64,000 bases of DNA from positions 1-64,000 of the forward strand of contig NZ_BPET01000026.1 of NCBI RefSeq assembly GCF_019654915.1, in the 5' to 3' direction. A program made the position numbers and the translations under genes. The DNA is from Shewanella sp. MBTL60-007. Lineage in GTDB: Bacteria > Pseudomonadota > Gammaproteobacteria > Enterobacterales > Shewanellaceae. Below are positions 9,171-18,705 of this stretch, one piece after another; the first letter of the stretch is position 1, and every line of letters starts with the position of its first letter. The notes under the pieces were generated by a model that was not told the DNA's origin, ran no database searches, and was given only the letters and a program-made list of their open reading frames with translations.

Positions 9171-10076
9171 ATGCAACATCTACTATCTATCAAAGATCTA
9201 AGCCAGCAGCAGTTACTCGACTTATTGGCATTGGCGCAAAATATTAAGACTAATCCAGCCGAATATAAGTATGCCTTAGAGGGCAAGAGTGTGGTGATGC
9301 TATTTGAAAAGCCATCTTTGAGAACTCGGGTGAGTTTTGATATCGGCATCAATAAGCTTGGTGGCCACTGCTTATATTTGGATCAGCAAAATGGCGCACT
9401 GGGTAAGCGTGAGCCTGTATCTGACTTTGCTGCCAATATCTCCTGTTGGGCGGATGCGATTGTTGCCCGTACATTTTTACACTCAACCATAGAAGAGTTA
9501 GCTGAACATGGCACGGTACCAGTGATTAATGCCTTGTCCGATCTCTACCACCCCTGCCAAGGCTTAGCGGATTTTCTGACCTTAACCGAGCAGTATGGCG
9601 ATGTGAGTAAGGTGAAACTGGCCTATGTGGGAGATGGTAATAATGTGACTCACTCCTTGATGTTTGGAGCGGCGATTCTTGGGGCGCAGTTAACTGTGAT
9701 CTGTCCTCCGGGTCATTTTCCAGACGGTAAGGTTGTTTGTGAAGCGCAGGAGTTAGCGGCAAAACATGGTGGCAAATTAACCCTGAGCTCAGACATTGAA
9801 GCGATTAGCGATCACCATGCAATTTACACCGACACCTGGATCTCCATGGGAGACTCAACGCCGATGGCTGAGATCGAGGCCAAGTTTAAGCCCTATCAGG
9901 TTAATGCTCAGTTGATGCAAAAAGCGGGGGCGAAACACTTCATGCACTGCTTACCCGCTTATCGAGAGGTTGAAGTGACTGCCGAGGTTGTCGATGGCGA
10001 GGGCTCGCTTATCTTGCATCAGGCCGAAAACAGAATGCACGCACAGAACGCGGTGCTGGTAACTCTTTTAAGCTAA
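9171..10076 (+). CDS. argF: Ornithine carbamoyltransferase
   Basis: Transfers the carbamoyl group to ornithine to make citrulline. It has 301 residues, the shorter class of the family compared with ~334 in E. coli. The carbamoyl-phosphate motif is SLRTR (residues 49-53), followed by HPCQ (127-130) and the ornithine-site HCLPA (259-263). A good ribosome-binding site (AGGAGA) lies just before the ATG, 12 bases after argB. It belongs to the argCBFGH operon. Confidence 0.96.
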   Translation: MQHLLSIKDLSQQQLLDLLALAQNIKTNPAEYKYALEGKSVVMLFEKPSLRTRVSFDIGINKLGGHCLYLDQQNGALGKREPVSDFAANISCWADAIVARTFLHSTIEELAEHGTVPVINALSDLYHPCQGLADFLTLTEQYGDVSKVKLAYVGDGNNVTHSLMFGAAILGAQLTVICPPGHFPDGKVVCEAQELAAKHGGKLTLSSDIEAISDHHAIYTDTWISMGDSTPMAEIEAKFKPYQVNAQLMQKAGAKHFMHCLPAYREVEVTAEVVDGEGSLILHQAENRMHAQNAVLVTLLS

Positions 10077-10145
10077 TTCTATCAAAAAACAACTATCAAT
10101 CTGCACCAGCGGATCGACATAACAAACAGTGAGTAGGAAATTAAG

Positions 10146-11384
10146 ATGTCTATTGAAAATTCAACAGTTAGTAATCACTCAGGGGTTAACAAGGTTGTTC
10201 TGGCTTATTCAGGTGGCTTAGACACCTCTGCAATTATCCCATGGTTAAAAGAGACCTATGATAACTGTGAGATCGTAGCCTTTTGCGCCGATGTTGGTCA
10301 GGGTGATGCAGAGCTAGAAGGTTTATATGAGAAAGCCATCGCCTCAGGTGCATCGGAATGTTATATCGTTGACTTAAAAGAAGAGCTGGTGGCCGATTAT
10401 ATCTATCCAACAATTGCCACTGGAGCCATCTATGAAGGGACATATCTGCTCGGTACATCGATGGCGAGACCGATTATCGCCAAGGCACAGGTTGAAGTTG
10501 CGCGTAAGGTCGGTGCTGATGCCGTTTGCCATGGTTGCACGGGTAAGGGTAACGATCAGGTGCGTTTTGAAGGTTGTTTTGCAGCACTGGCACCAGATCT
10601 AAAAGTAATTGCCCCATGGCGTGAGTGGGAGATGGTGAGCCGTGAAGATCTGCTGGACTATCTCGCCGAGCGTAATATTGCCACCTCTGCATCTGCGACC
10701 AAGATCTACAGCCGTGATGCAAACGCTTGGCATATTTCCCATGAAGGTGGTGAGCTTGAAGATCCATGGAACGAGCCATCTAAAGGAGTTTGGACCATGA
10801 CTGTGGCGCCTGAAGATGCGCCTGACCAGCCTGAATATGTCTCTTTAGAACTTGAGCAGGGCAAGATCACTAAGGTGAACGGTGAAGCATTGTCGCCTTA
10901 CAAAGCGCTGATGGTACTGAATGAAGTTGCGGGTGCCCATGGTGTCGGCAGAATCGATATTACCGAAAATAGACTCGTAGGAATGAAGTCTCGTGGTTGC
11001 TATGAAACGCCAGGTGGCACAGTGATGTTTGCTGCACTGCGTGCGATTGAAGAGTTGGTGTTGGATAAAACCAGTCGTGAGTGGCGTGAACAAGTTGGTG
11101 CGCAGATGGCACATCTAGTCTATGACGGCCGCTGGTTTACCCCTTTGTGTGAGTCGCTACTTGGTGCATCAAAGCCCCTAGCCGATCTTGTTAGTGGTGA
11201 AGTGGTGGTTAAACTTTATAAGGGCCAAGCTAGCGTAGTGAAGAAACGCTCGCCTAACAGCTTGTACTCAGAGGAGTTTGCTACCTTTGGTGCCGATGAT
11301 GTCTATAACCAAAAAGACGCGGAAGGCTTTATTCGTCTGTATTCACTTTCGAGCCGGATTAGAGCACTGCATAACCAGAAGTAA
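10146..11384 (+). CDS. argG: Argininosuccinate synthase
   Basis: Condenses citrulline and aspartate with ATP. It has 412 residues, with the N-type ATP pyrophosphatase loop AYSGGLDTS at residues 20-28, [13 protein letters not shown] near 134 and [11 protein letters not shown] near 281. The N-terminus carries ~15 residues before the family core, but the ATG has a purine-rich site (AGGAAATTAAG) and is the best available start. It is separated from argF by 69 bases, so an internal promoter is possible. Confidence 0.96.
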   Translation: MSIENSTVSNHSGVNKVVLAYSGGLDTSAIIPWLKETYDNCEIVAFCADVGQGDAELEGLYEKAIASGASECYIVDLKEELVADYIYPTIATGAIYEGTYLLGTSMARPIIAKAQVEVARKVGADAVCHGCTGKGNDQVRFEGCFAALAPDLKVIAPWREWEMVSREDLLDYLAERNIATSASATKIYSRDANAWHISHEGGELEDPWNEPSKGVWTMTVAPEDAPDQPEYVSLELEQGKITKVNGEALSPYKALMVLNEVAGAHGVGRIDITENRLVGMKSRGCYETPGGTVMFAALRAIEELVLDKTSREWREQVGAQMAHLVYDGRWFTPLCESLLGASKPLADLVSGEVVVKLYKGQASVVKKRSPNSLYSEEFATFGADDVYNQKDAEGFIRLYSLSSRIRALHNQK

Positions 11385-11409
11385 GCTTTAGGTTAATAAG
11401 AGTAAGTAA

Positions 11410-11473
11410 GCGCTAACATCATTGGGTTAGCGCCTTATAAAGAAAGAGTTAAAGGGCGAAGTACGACTTCGCC
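11410..11473 (+). other. Two hairpins in the argG-argH intergenic region
   Basis: The 111-base gap between argG and argH holds two perfect 8-bp stems: GCGCTAAC/GTTAGCGC (11410-11433) and GGCGAAGT/ACTTCGCC (11455-11473). Neither is followed by a T run, so they look like mRNA-stabilising or processing structures rather than terminators. argH starts 22 bases after the second. Confidence 0.55.
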
Positions 11474-11495
11474 TCAGATTAAAGAGGAAGTCAAA

Positions 11496-12863
11496 ATGGC
11501 ATTATGGGGCGGCAGATTTAGCCAAGAAAGCAGTGCACTGTTTAAACTTTTCAACGACTCATTGCCTGTGGACTTTCGACTCATTGAGCAAGATATTGTA
11601 GGTTCAATTGCTTGGGCAAGTGCCATTACACAGGTCGGTATTCTGACCGAGCAAGAGTGCACTGAGCTACATCAGGCGTTAAATGAATTACTTGTAGAAA
11701 CCCAAGACAGCCCTGAACTCATCATCGCCTCGGGTGCTGAGGATATCCATAGTTTTGTCGAGCAGTCATTGATTGCTAAGGTTGGCGATCTAGGTAAGAA
11801 GCTACATACTGGCCGTTCGCGTAACGATCAGGTGGCAACCGACCTTAAGCTTTGGTGTAAAAAAGAGGGTGAGCAGTTACTGACTTTGTTAGGTAACCTA
11901 AGAGCTGCACTCATTGAGCTCGCCGAGCGTGAAATCGATGCCGTCATGCCGGGCTATACCCATCTGCAAAGGGCTCAGCCAGTATTGTTTGGTCACTGGT
12001 GTCTAGCTTATGTTGAGATGTTTGAGCGCGATATCAGTCGTCTTCAAGATGCGCTTAAGCGTGCCGATACTTGTCCGTTAGGTACGGGAGCCTTGGCGGG
12101 GACAGCCTATCCGATGGATCGAGTGAAACTGGCTCAATCTTTAGGGTTTGCCTCTCCTACGCTCAATAGTTTAGATACGGTTTCAGACAGAGATCATGTG
12201 ATTGAGATCTGTAGCGATGCCTCCATTAGCATGATGCATCTAAGCCGGATGGCAGAAGACTTAATTTTCTTTAACAGTGGTGAAGCGGGCTTTATTGAAC
12301 TGGACGATGAAGTAACATCGGGTTCTTCATTGATGCCGCAGAAGAAAAACCCTGACGCATTGGAGCTGATCAGAGGTAAGACGGGTCGTGTTTACGGCGC
12401 TTTAATGGGGATCTTAACCACCATGAAGGCATTGCCACTTGCATACAACAAAGATATGCAGGAAGACAAAGAAGGCTTGTTCGATGTGATGGATAGCTGG
12501 TCTATCTGTTTAGAGATGGCTGCCTTGGTATTAAGTGGCTTGCAGGTGAATCGTGAGCAAACCCTTAATGCGGCAAAGCAAGGTTATGCTAATTCGACAG
12601 AACTGGCTGATTACTTAGTGGCAAAAGGCATGCCGTTTAGAGAGGCGCACCACGTGGTTGGTGAAGCCGTAGTGAGTGCTATTGCCAAGCAAACACCTCT
12701 AGAAGATTTGACCTTAACAGAGCTGCAAGCCTTTAGTGAGGTAATACAGGCCGATGTATATGATTGCTTGACCATTGAGTCTTGCTTGGCCAAACGTGAA
12801 GCTCTAGGTGGTACATCTTTAGTGCAGGTACGTAGTGCATTGGCTGTAAAGAAAGAGGGCTGA
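11496..12863 (+). CDS. argH: Argininosuccinate lyase
   Basis: Splits argininosuccinate into arginine and fumarate, the last step of the pathway. It has 455 residues; the fumarase/ASL signature [12 protein letters not shown] starts at residue 276, with HTGRSRNDQ near 107 and [10 protein letters not shown] near 153. Unlike Vibrio and some other marine relatives, there is no C-terminal N-acetyltransferase (ArgA) fusion, so N-acetylglutamate synthase must be elsewhere. Strong ribosome-binding site AGAGGAAG before the ATG. Last gene of the operon. Confidence 0.97.
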   Translation: MALWGGRFSQESSALFKLFNDSLPVDFRLIEQDIVGSIAWASAITQVGILTEQECTELHQALNELLVETQDSPELIIASGAEDIHSFVEQSLIAKVGDLGKKLHTGRSRNDQVATDLKLWCKKEGEQLLTLLGNLRAALIELAEREIDAVMPGYTHLQRAQPVLFGHWCLAYVEMFERDISRLQDALKRADTCPLGTGALAGTAYPMDRVKLAQSLGFASPTLNSLDTVSDRDHVIEICSDASISMMHLSRMAEDLIFFNSGEAGFIELDDEVTSGSSLMPQKKNPDALELIRGKTGRVYGALMGILTTMKALPLAYNKDMQEDKEGLFDVMDSWSICLEMAALVLSGLQVNREQTLNAAKQGYANSTELADYLVAKGMPFREAHHVVGEAVVSAIAKQTPLEDLTLTELQAFSEVIQADVYDCLTIESCLAKREALGGTSLVQVRSALAVKKEG

Positions 12864-12892
12864 TAGGCCAAGCGAGTTGAGTTCGTAAGTAT

Positions 12893-12930
12893 AAAAAAAC
12901 GCGGTCACTTTTTGAGTGATCGCGTTTTTA
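12893..12930. terminator. Bidirectional terminator between argH and mrcA
   Basis: Stem ACGCGGTCACT / AGTGATCGCGT (one G-T pair) preceded by seven A residues and followed by a T-rich tail, serving both converging transcripts. Confidence 0.85.
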
Positions 12931-12946
12931 TTTTTACGAATAAGGA

Positions 12947-15499
12947 TTACTGGAATAGGTCATCTTCAGGTTCGTCGATGAAGATATCACTATTGTCTTC
13001 TTGCTCTGTCACGTATTCAGTTGGTTCAGTTCCGGCAATAAAGTACTCAAACTTACTGGTGTAATCGGTCTTACGCGTCAGCTTACCAGTGGCCAGATCG
13101 ATTCGTGCAGATACAATACCCTCTGGAACAGATGTTGGTACCTCTGGCGTGCCCGCCAATGCATCCTTCATAAACTCATTCCAACCTGGGCCTGCAGTTT
13201 TAGCACCGGCTTCCGCTAAAGAGATCTGATCCTTAGCACCGTTTGCATTCCAGCTTGTACGGCCAAGCTCTTGGCTATGATCATCGAAACCAACCCATAC
13301 GGTAGTCGCTAATTTCGGATTGAAGCCACTAAACCAGGTATCGCGTGATTCGTTGGTCGTCCCCGTCTTACCTGCAATATCACGACGTTTTACTACTCGA
13401 GCTGCGCGCCATGCTGTACCGTTCCAGCCAGTTCCTTTGCTCCAGTCTCCACCACCCCAGATAACACTCTTTAGCGCTTCGGTGATTAAGAAGGCAGTTT
13501 GCTCAGAAATAATCTGTGGAGCATAGCGAGAGTTCTCATCGCCACACTGATGAGCTTCGTTGATAACTGGTAAACTTTCTACAGGTGTAGTACTGGCTTG
13601 AAGTTCATTCGCCATAGCGGCAAAAGGATCATCGTTAGTTACTGGTTGCTCAGTCACCACTGGCTTACAAGCTAAAGTAGGGTTCGCCTGTTCTACAATA
13701 TCGCCATTTGCGGTTTCTACACGCTCGATAAAGTATGGCTCGACTAGGTAGCCACCGTTAGCAAAAACAGAAAACGCGGTGACTACTTGCAGTGGTGTTA
13801 CCGATGGCGAACCTAAGGCAATCGATTCATTGCGCGGTAAGTCGGCAGGATCGAAACCGAACTTTACTAGCTCCGCAATAGTGGCATCTAGGCCAGCATA
13901 GCGCATGGCTCTGACAGACATCACGTTGATCGACTGCGCTAAGCCCACACGCAGACGAGTTGGGCCGCCATAAACATCCGGTGAGTTTTTAGGGCGCCAA
14001 GCTGTGCCTTGTCTTGTATCTGGCTTATTAATTGGTGCGTTATTAATTAGGGTGGCTAGAGTGTAGCCTTTCTCTAGCGCTGCGCTATAGATGAAAGGCT
14101 TAATGTTCGAGCCTAACTGACGCTTAGCCTGAGTCACACGGTTATATTGGCTAGTGTAGAAGCTGAAGCCGCCAACTAAGTTACGAATCGCGCCATCATG
14201 TGGATCGAGCGAGACGAGGGCGCTAGCGACCAATGGCACTTGGCTTAATTGCCAGAAGCTACCATTGTTGCGGATCCAAACCTGTTCACCAGGCTTTAAT
14301 ACGTCGGACGCCAGCTTCGGTGCCTTACCCTGGCGCTTGTTGGTGATAAATTTACGTGCCCATTTAATGCCATCCCAAGGGAGCTCGATGGTTTCACCTT
14401 TTGCGTTCATTACAGTGGCTGTTTGTTCATTTACAGACAAAACAGCCGCAGGGAACATACCTTGGAATGCTCCTGTTTGTTTTAGTTTTGCAGTGATCTC
14501 TTCAGGTTCTAGGGCGGTTTTTGTCCAAAGTTCTTTAACTCGGCCGCGATAGCCGTGGCGCTCGTCATATGAGTAAACGTTATTACGCAATGCTTTTTGG
14601 GCATCGAGCTGTAGCTTAGAGTCTACGGTGGTATAGATGTCGTAACCACCGGTATAGGCTTCCTCTTCTCCGAGTTTGGCAACTAGGTAATCACGCGCCA
14701 TCTCAGAAATATAGGGGGCATACAGATCGATCACTGCACCGTGGTATTTAGCGGTAATTGGGCTGGCAACAGCAGCTTGATACTCTGCATTATTGATATA
14801 GCCGACTTCATTCATCCGCATCAAAACTACATTGCGACGAGCCATAGCACGTGTTTTTGAAGTAATGGGGTTCAGTGTCGATGGTGCTTTAGGTAAGCCT
14901 GCGATGACCGCCATCTCTGGTAGAGTCAGCTCGCTGACCTCTTTACCGTAATAAACTTGGGCGGCCGCACCAACACCATAGGCGCGTTGGCCTAGGTAGA
15001 TGCGGTTAACGTATAGCTCTAGGATTTCATCTTTGGTGAGTAGTTGCTCGATATGGATCGAGATAAAGATCTCTTTTACTTTACGTATAATGGTTTTGTC
15101 ACGAGTCAAAAAGAAGTTACGCGCAACCTGCATGGTGATGGTACTCGCACCCTGCTTCTTTTGGCCTGTGGTTAGCATGACTGATGCCGCACGTAAAATA
15201 CCGATTGGATCGATACCTCTATGTTCATAGAAACGGGCGTCTTCGGTCGCGATAAATGCTTGTAGAAGAGGCTTAGGGACCTCTTCCAGTTTTAGTGGAA
15301 TACGGCGCTTCTCACCAAATTGAGAGATCAGCTTTCCATCACTACTATAAATACGAAGTGGTGTTTGTAATTTTACCGTCTTTAACGTTGTGACATCTGG
15401 TAGATCTGGCAGCACATAAAAGTAAGCTGCAATGATCGCTCCGATGCCAAGTAAACCTAGGCTAAAGAAAGCTATCAAAAGTCGTTTAAACCACTTCAC
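12947..15499 (-). CDS. mrcA: Penicillin-binding protein 1A (bifunctional class A PBP)
   Basis: Polymerises and cross-links peptidoglycan at the inner membrane. It has 850 residues: a cytoplasmic tip and TM helix (residues ~5-30), the GT51 transglycosylase domain with TEDARFYEHRG (Glu86) and QGASTITMQVARNFF, an OB-like insert, then the transpeptidase domain with the serine motif SNIK (Ser464), SINVMS, and KTGT (Lys711). The C-terminus is acidic (EEPEDDLFQ-like). It starts with GTG; the N-terminus aligns with E. coli MrcA at this codon. It is divergent from pilM, an arrangement common in gammaproteobacteria. Its usual activator, LpoA, is encoded at 31864-33792. Confidence 0.97.
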   Translation of the reverse strand: MKWFKRLLIAFFSLGLLGIGAIIAAYFYVLPDLPDVTTLKTVKLQTPLRIYSSDGKLISQFGEKRRIPLKLEEVPKPLLQAFIATEDARFYEHRGIDPIGILRAASVMLTTGQKKQGASTITMQVARNFFLTRDKTIIRKVKEIFISIHIEQLLTKDEILELYVNRIYLGQRAYGVGAAAQVYYGKEVSELTLPEMAVIAGLPKAPSTLNPITSKTRAMARRNVVLMRMNEVGYINNAEYQAAVASPITAKYHGAVIDLYAPYISEMARDYLVAKLGEEEAYTGGYDIYTTVDSKLQLDAQKALRNNVYSYDERHGYRGRVKELWTKTALEPEEITAKLKQTGAFQGMFPAAVLSVNEQTATVMNAKGETIELPWDGIKWARKFITNKRQGKAPKLASDVLKPGEQVWIRNNGSFWQLSQVPLVASALVSLDPHDGAIRNLVGGFSFYTSQYNRVTQAKRQLGSNIKPFIYSAALEKGYTLATLINNAPINKPDTRQGTAWRPKNSPDVYGGPTRLRVGLAQSINVMSVRAMRYAGLDATIAELVKFGFDPADLPRNESIALGSPSVTPLQVVTAFSVFANGGYLVEPYFIERVETANGDIVEQANPTLACKPVVTEQPVTNDDPFAAMANELQASTTPVESLPVINEAHQCGDENSRYAPQIISEQTAFLITEALKSVIWGGGDWSKGTGWNGTAWRAARVVKRRDIAGKTGTTNESRDTWFSGFNPKLATTVWVGFDDHSQELGRTSWNANGAKDQISLAEAGAKTAGPGWNEFMKDALAGTPEVPTSVPEGIVSARIDLATGKLTRKTDYTSKFEYFIAGTEPTEYVTEQEDNSDIFIDEPEDDLFQ

Positions 15500-15924
15500 C
15501 GCAATATTCCAAGAACTAAAAATAAGAACAATAGTATATAAGCCACGCCGGAAATGGTGAAGTCTTGTGACTAGATAAAACTTTAGGTATTTCTGTAAAA
15601 GTGAGATTTGTCTATATTTTGAGCGCTATTTCGTTGAAGAGTGAAATTAATTTTTAAATTTTTAAATTATTTAAACTCACATTTTATGAGCTATTAATAC
15701 TGTTTTTTAGTTTATATCGAGAACATAGTGGCAGATATAGTAGTTGTGTCGTAAATGTAACCCAATTTAACGTTGGATCGCGTCATGGTTGCGAACTAGT
15801 GTGGCTTTGAAGTCAAAAAAATGGCGATTGTAAAATGCGGAAACATTTTGTACAAATAGTTATAACGAGTTGATTTTGTGCTAATCTACTTTGGATACAA
15901 TAACTATAAAAGTGACTTTGGACT
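15500..15924. other. mrcA-pilM divergent intergenic region
   Basis: 425 A+T-rich bases holding the promoters of mrcA (minus) and the pilM operon (plus). I cannot place a convincing -35/-10 pair; TACAAT at about 15895 is a possible -10 element for pilM. No small gene or repeat seen. Confidence 0.5.
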
Positions 15925-17004
15925 ATGCTTTCTAATTTTTGGAAGCGTCAGGCTCCGCAGATGGTTGGGATTGATGTTGGCTCCCATGAGGTAAAAGCAA
16001 TACTGCTGAGCAAGACAGCTGATGGATATAAAATATTAAGCCATGCAGCGGTTCCTTTGAAAAAGGGAGCCATCAATGATCATGAAATTCGTGATAGTGA
16101 AGCTGTTGTTGATGCGTTAAAGCAAATAAAGCGAGTATTACCTAAGTCGACCAAATATGCCGCCGTTGCAGTTTCCGGTTCAGCTGTAATGACCAAAGTT
16201 ATTTATATGGATTCGGCCTTAAGTGAAGAGGAGATGGAGGCACAGATTGAGGTTGAAGCCGATAACCTTATTCCTTACTCCCTCGATGAAGTGAATATCG
16301 ATTTTGAAACTCTAAGTACAAATCGCACCGACCCAACAAAAGTGGATGTGTTGTTGAGTGCATGTCGAACAGAAAATATTGATAGCTTAAGTGATTCTCT
16401 TGATGCGGTAAATCTAGAGGCTAAAGTGGTCGATGTTGAGGGTTATGCCTTGGGGCGCTCTTTTGACATGATCGCGGGACAATTCTCCGAAGATGTCAGC
16501 GATAAAGTGGTCGCGTTAGTGGATATTGGTGCCAACATTACAACATTTTCGGTTGTAGAAAACGGTGAAACCACATTTGTTCGCGAACAAGCTTTTGGTG
16601 GGGAGCAGTTTACCCAGTCAATTCTATCCTTTTATGGCATGACCTATGAGCAAGCTGAAAAAGCTAAGCTAGACGGTGATCTGCCACGCAACTATGTTTT
16701 TGAAGTCTTATCGCCATTCCAAACTCAGTTGCTACAGCAAATTAAAAGAACACTGCAAATATACTGCACTTCTAGCGGGCGAGATAAAGTCGATCATATC
16801 GTGTTGTGCGGAGGCACATCGAAGCTTGAGGGTATGGCTAGCCTCATGACTAATGAGTTAGGTGTCCACACGATCATTGCCGATCCCTTCCAAGGCTGCC
16901 TGCATGCAGATGACGCGATAAAAGCGCATTTACAACCTCAAATTAGTAAATATATGTTGGCCTGCGGACTGGCGCTAAGGAGCTATTCAGAATGGCGAAC
17001 ATAA
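15925..17004 (+). CDS. pilM: Type IV pilus inner-membrane assembly protein PilM
   Basis: A cytoplasmic actin-like protein that binds the N-terminal tail of PilN and connects the pilus motor to the alignment complex. It has 359 residues with the actin-fold phosphate loop GIDVGSHEVKAI near residue 15, VALVDIGANITTFSV near 195 and the C-terminal LCGGTSKLEGM. First gene of pilMNOPQ; its end overlaps pilN by 13 bases. Confidence 0.96.
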   Translation: MLSNFWKRQAPQMVGIDVGSHEVKAILLSKTADGYKILSHAAVPLKKGAINDHEIRDSEAVVDALKQIKRVLPKSTKYAAVAVSGSAVMTKVIYMDSALSEEEMEAQIEVEADNLIPYSLDEVNIDFETLSTNRTDPTKVDVLLSACRTENIDSLSDSLDAVNLEAKVVDVEGYALGRSFDMIAGQFSEDVSDKVVALVDIGANITTFSVVENGETTFVREQAFGGEQFTQSILSFYGMTYEQAEKAKLDGDLPRNYVFEVLSPFQTQLLQQIKRTLQIYCTSSGRDKVDHIVLCGGTSKLEGMASLMTNELGVHTIIADPFQGCLHADDAIKAHLQPQISKYMLACGLALRSYSEWRT

Positions 17005-17567
17005 ACTTATTACCATGGCGTGAAGAGGCGAGGGAAAAACAGAAGCGAGATTATACCGGCATACTGGCGCTGGTGTTTTTGGTTTCTGGATTAGTGGTTT
17101 ATCTGTCACTGATGACGATCGATATGTTTGTGGACGAACAGAAAAGTCGTAACGCTTACCTGCAGGCAGAAATTCAGTTGCTCGATTCGCAAATCGCCGA
17201 GATTACTAAGATCCGTGAGCGTAAGAAAGATATCGAGAGACGAACCGAGATTATCTTAGGTTTACAGCAATCTAGAAACTTGCCGACCCATGTTCTAGAT
17301 GAGCTAGTTCGTGTTGTGCCCCCAGGGATCTACCTGTCGAGTATAGAAAAGAAAGGGAGTATCTTGTGGATTGAGGGTCGCAGTGAGTCTAACAATAATG
17401 TCGCCAATATGATGAGAAAAGTGGCAGCTTCATCTTGGTTACAAGACCCTAATATGCAGTCGATTAAGGCACAAAATGAAGAGTTAAGGCAGCTACAGCG
17501 TTTTACTTTACGAGTGACGATTGTCAACGGCGATGAAATAGCAAAGACTGAGGGGGCAAACATATGA
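16992..17567 (+). CDS. pilN: Type IV pilus assembly protein PilN
   Basis: A bitopic inner-membrane protein of the PilMNOP alignment complex. It has 191 residues; the N-terminal ANINLLPWREEAR is the conserved PilM-binding segment (INLLPWR). A TM helix follows at about residues 22-44, then a coiled coil (QAEIQLLDSQIAEI) and a ferredoxin-like periplasmic domain. It overlaps pilM (13 bases) and pilO (ATGA, 4 bases). Confidence 0.95.
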   Translation: MANINLLPWREEAREKQKRDYTGILALVFLVSGLVVYLSLMTIDMFVDEQKSRNAYLQAEIQLLDSQIAEITKIRERKKDIERRTEIILGLQQSRNLPTHVLDELVRVVPPGIYLSSIEKKGSILWIEGRSESNNNVANMMRKVAASSWLQDPNMQSIKAQNEELRQLQRFTLRVTIVNGDEIAKTEGANI

Positions 17568-18184
17568 ACCTCGATCTAAGCCAATTTAACGATATTGATT
17601 TTGAAAACATCGGCGCTTGGCCGCAGTTAGTGAAAGTTGTTTTTGCAGTGTTATTGGCAGTCTGTGTATTTGTAGGCGGTTACTTCCTATTTATCTCTGA
17701 TGCGATAGATGTACTTAATGCAGAGCAGCAAAAAGAGCAACAGTTAAAGGATGACTTCAAGGCTAAGTATCAACTGGCTGCGAACCTAAAATTGTATCGT
17801 GAACAGCTCGCGATGATGGAGGTGCAATTTGCAGAGTTGTTAAAGATGCTGCCTTCAAAAAATGAGATGCCAGGTTTGCTCGATGATATTACCTTTGTCG
17901 CGACAGACTCGGGGCTGAACATTAATAGCCTAGATTGGGAGTCCGAAATCACACGTGATTTTTATATCGAGTTCCCTATCAAAATAGTCGTCAGTGGTGA
18001 TTACCATGAACTAGGCCATCTGGTTGGTGGTGTCGCGAAATTGCCACGAATAGTAAGTCTGCATGATTTTGTTATTAAGCGGAATGACACTGGCGAACTG
18101 GGAATGGATATTCTCGCCAAAACCTACCGTTTTAAAGAGGGAGCGGAATTGCCCGCGAAAGAGAAAAAGGGGGCAGCGAAATGA
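17564..18184 (+). CDS. pilO: Type IV pilus assembly protein PilO
   Basis: Partner of PilN in the inner-membrane alignment complex. It has 206 residues: a short cytoplasmic segment, a TM helix near residues 22-44 (KVVFAVLLAVCVFVGGYFLF), a coiled coil rich in Gln/Lys, and a ferredoxin-like periplasmic domain containing PGLLDDITFVATDSGL. It starts within the pilN stop (ATGA) and overlaps pilP by four bases. Confidence 0.95.
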   Translation: MNLDLSQFNDIDFENIGAWPQLVKVVFAVLLAVCVFVGGYFLFISDAIDVLNAEQQKEQQLKDDFKAKYQLAANLKLYREQLAMMEVQFAELLKMLPSKNEMPGLLDDITFVATDSGLNINSLDWESEITRDFYIEFPIKIVVSGDYHELGHLVGGVAKLPRIVSLHDFVIKRNDTGELGMDILAKTYRFKEGAELPAKEKKGAAK

Positions 18185-18699
18185 TGAAACTGCTACCACT
18201 TTTAATGAGCAGCGTTTTATTAACGGGCTGCATTGGTGATAAGAGTGATCTTGAGTTATTTGTTACCACAACGAAAGCACAGCACGTTGCGCATATCCCT
18301 CCGTTGAAAGAAACACCTAAGTTTGAACATTTTGCTTATCAAGCAGACTTAATGAGAAGTCCTTATGTGCCACCTTCAAGAGAATTAACTGAAGAGGTTA
18401 TCGATACAACTAAGGACTGTTTACAACCCGATCTTAAACGCCGTAAAGGACGATTAGAAACCTATGCATTAGATAATTTGAAGATGCGTGGAACCCTAAG
18501 CGAGCAAGAAGAGATTTGGGCTTTATTAGAGACAACCGATGGCAGTGTTTATCGTTTAGGAGTAGGCCAATATTTAGGTCTCTACCATGGCAAGATCGCC
18601 AAAGTAACGCCGCAAACTGTCGAGATAATAGAATTAATCCCAGATGGATCTGGCTGCTGGACGGAACGTAATAGCAGTATGGAATTGACTGGAGAATAA
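18181..18699 (+). CDS. pilP: Type IV pilus assembly lipoprotein PilP
   Basis: An inner-membrane lipoprotein linking PilNO to the PilQ secretin. It has 172 residues, with signal peptide and lipobox LLTGC (Cys17), a disordered middle, then the beta-sandwich HR domain (LETYALDNLKMRGTL ... WALLETTDGSVYRLGVGQYLG). It overlaps pilO by four bases and ends six bases before the pilQ frame. Confidence 0.95.
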   Translation: MMKLLPLLMSSVLLTGCIGDKSDLELFVTTTKAQHVAHIPPLKETPKFEHFAYQADLMRSPYVPPSRELTEEVIDTTKDCLQPDLKRRKGRLETYALDNLKMRGTLSEQEEIWALLETTDGSVYRLGVGQYLGLYHGKIAKVTPQTVEIIELIPDGSGCWTERNSSMELTGE

Positions 18700-18705
18700 T
18701 AAGAG

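Noticed and set aside
11496-12863. ArgH-ArgA fusion known from Vibrio-like bacteria
   Set aside because: The protein stops at 455 residues with a terminator soon after; no acetyltransferase domain follows in any frame.
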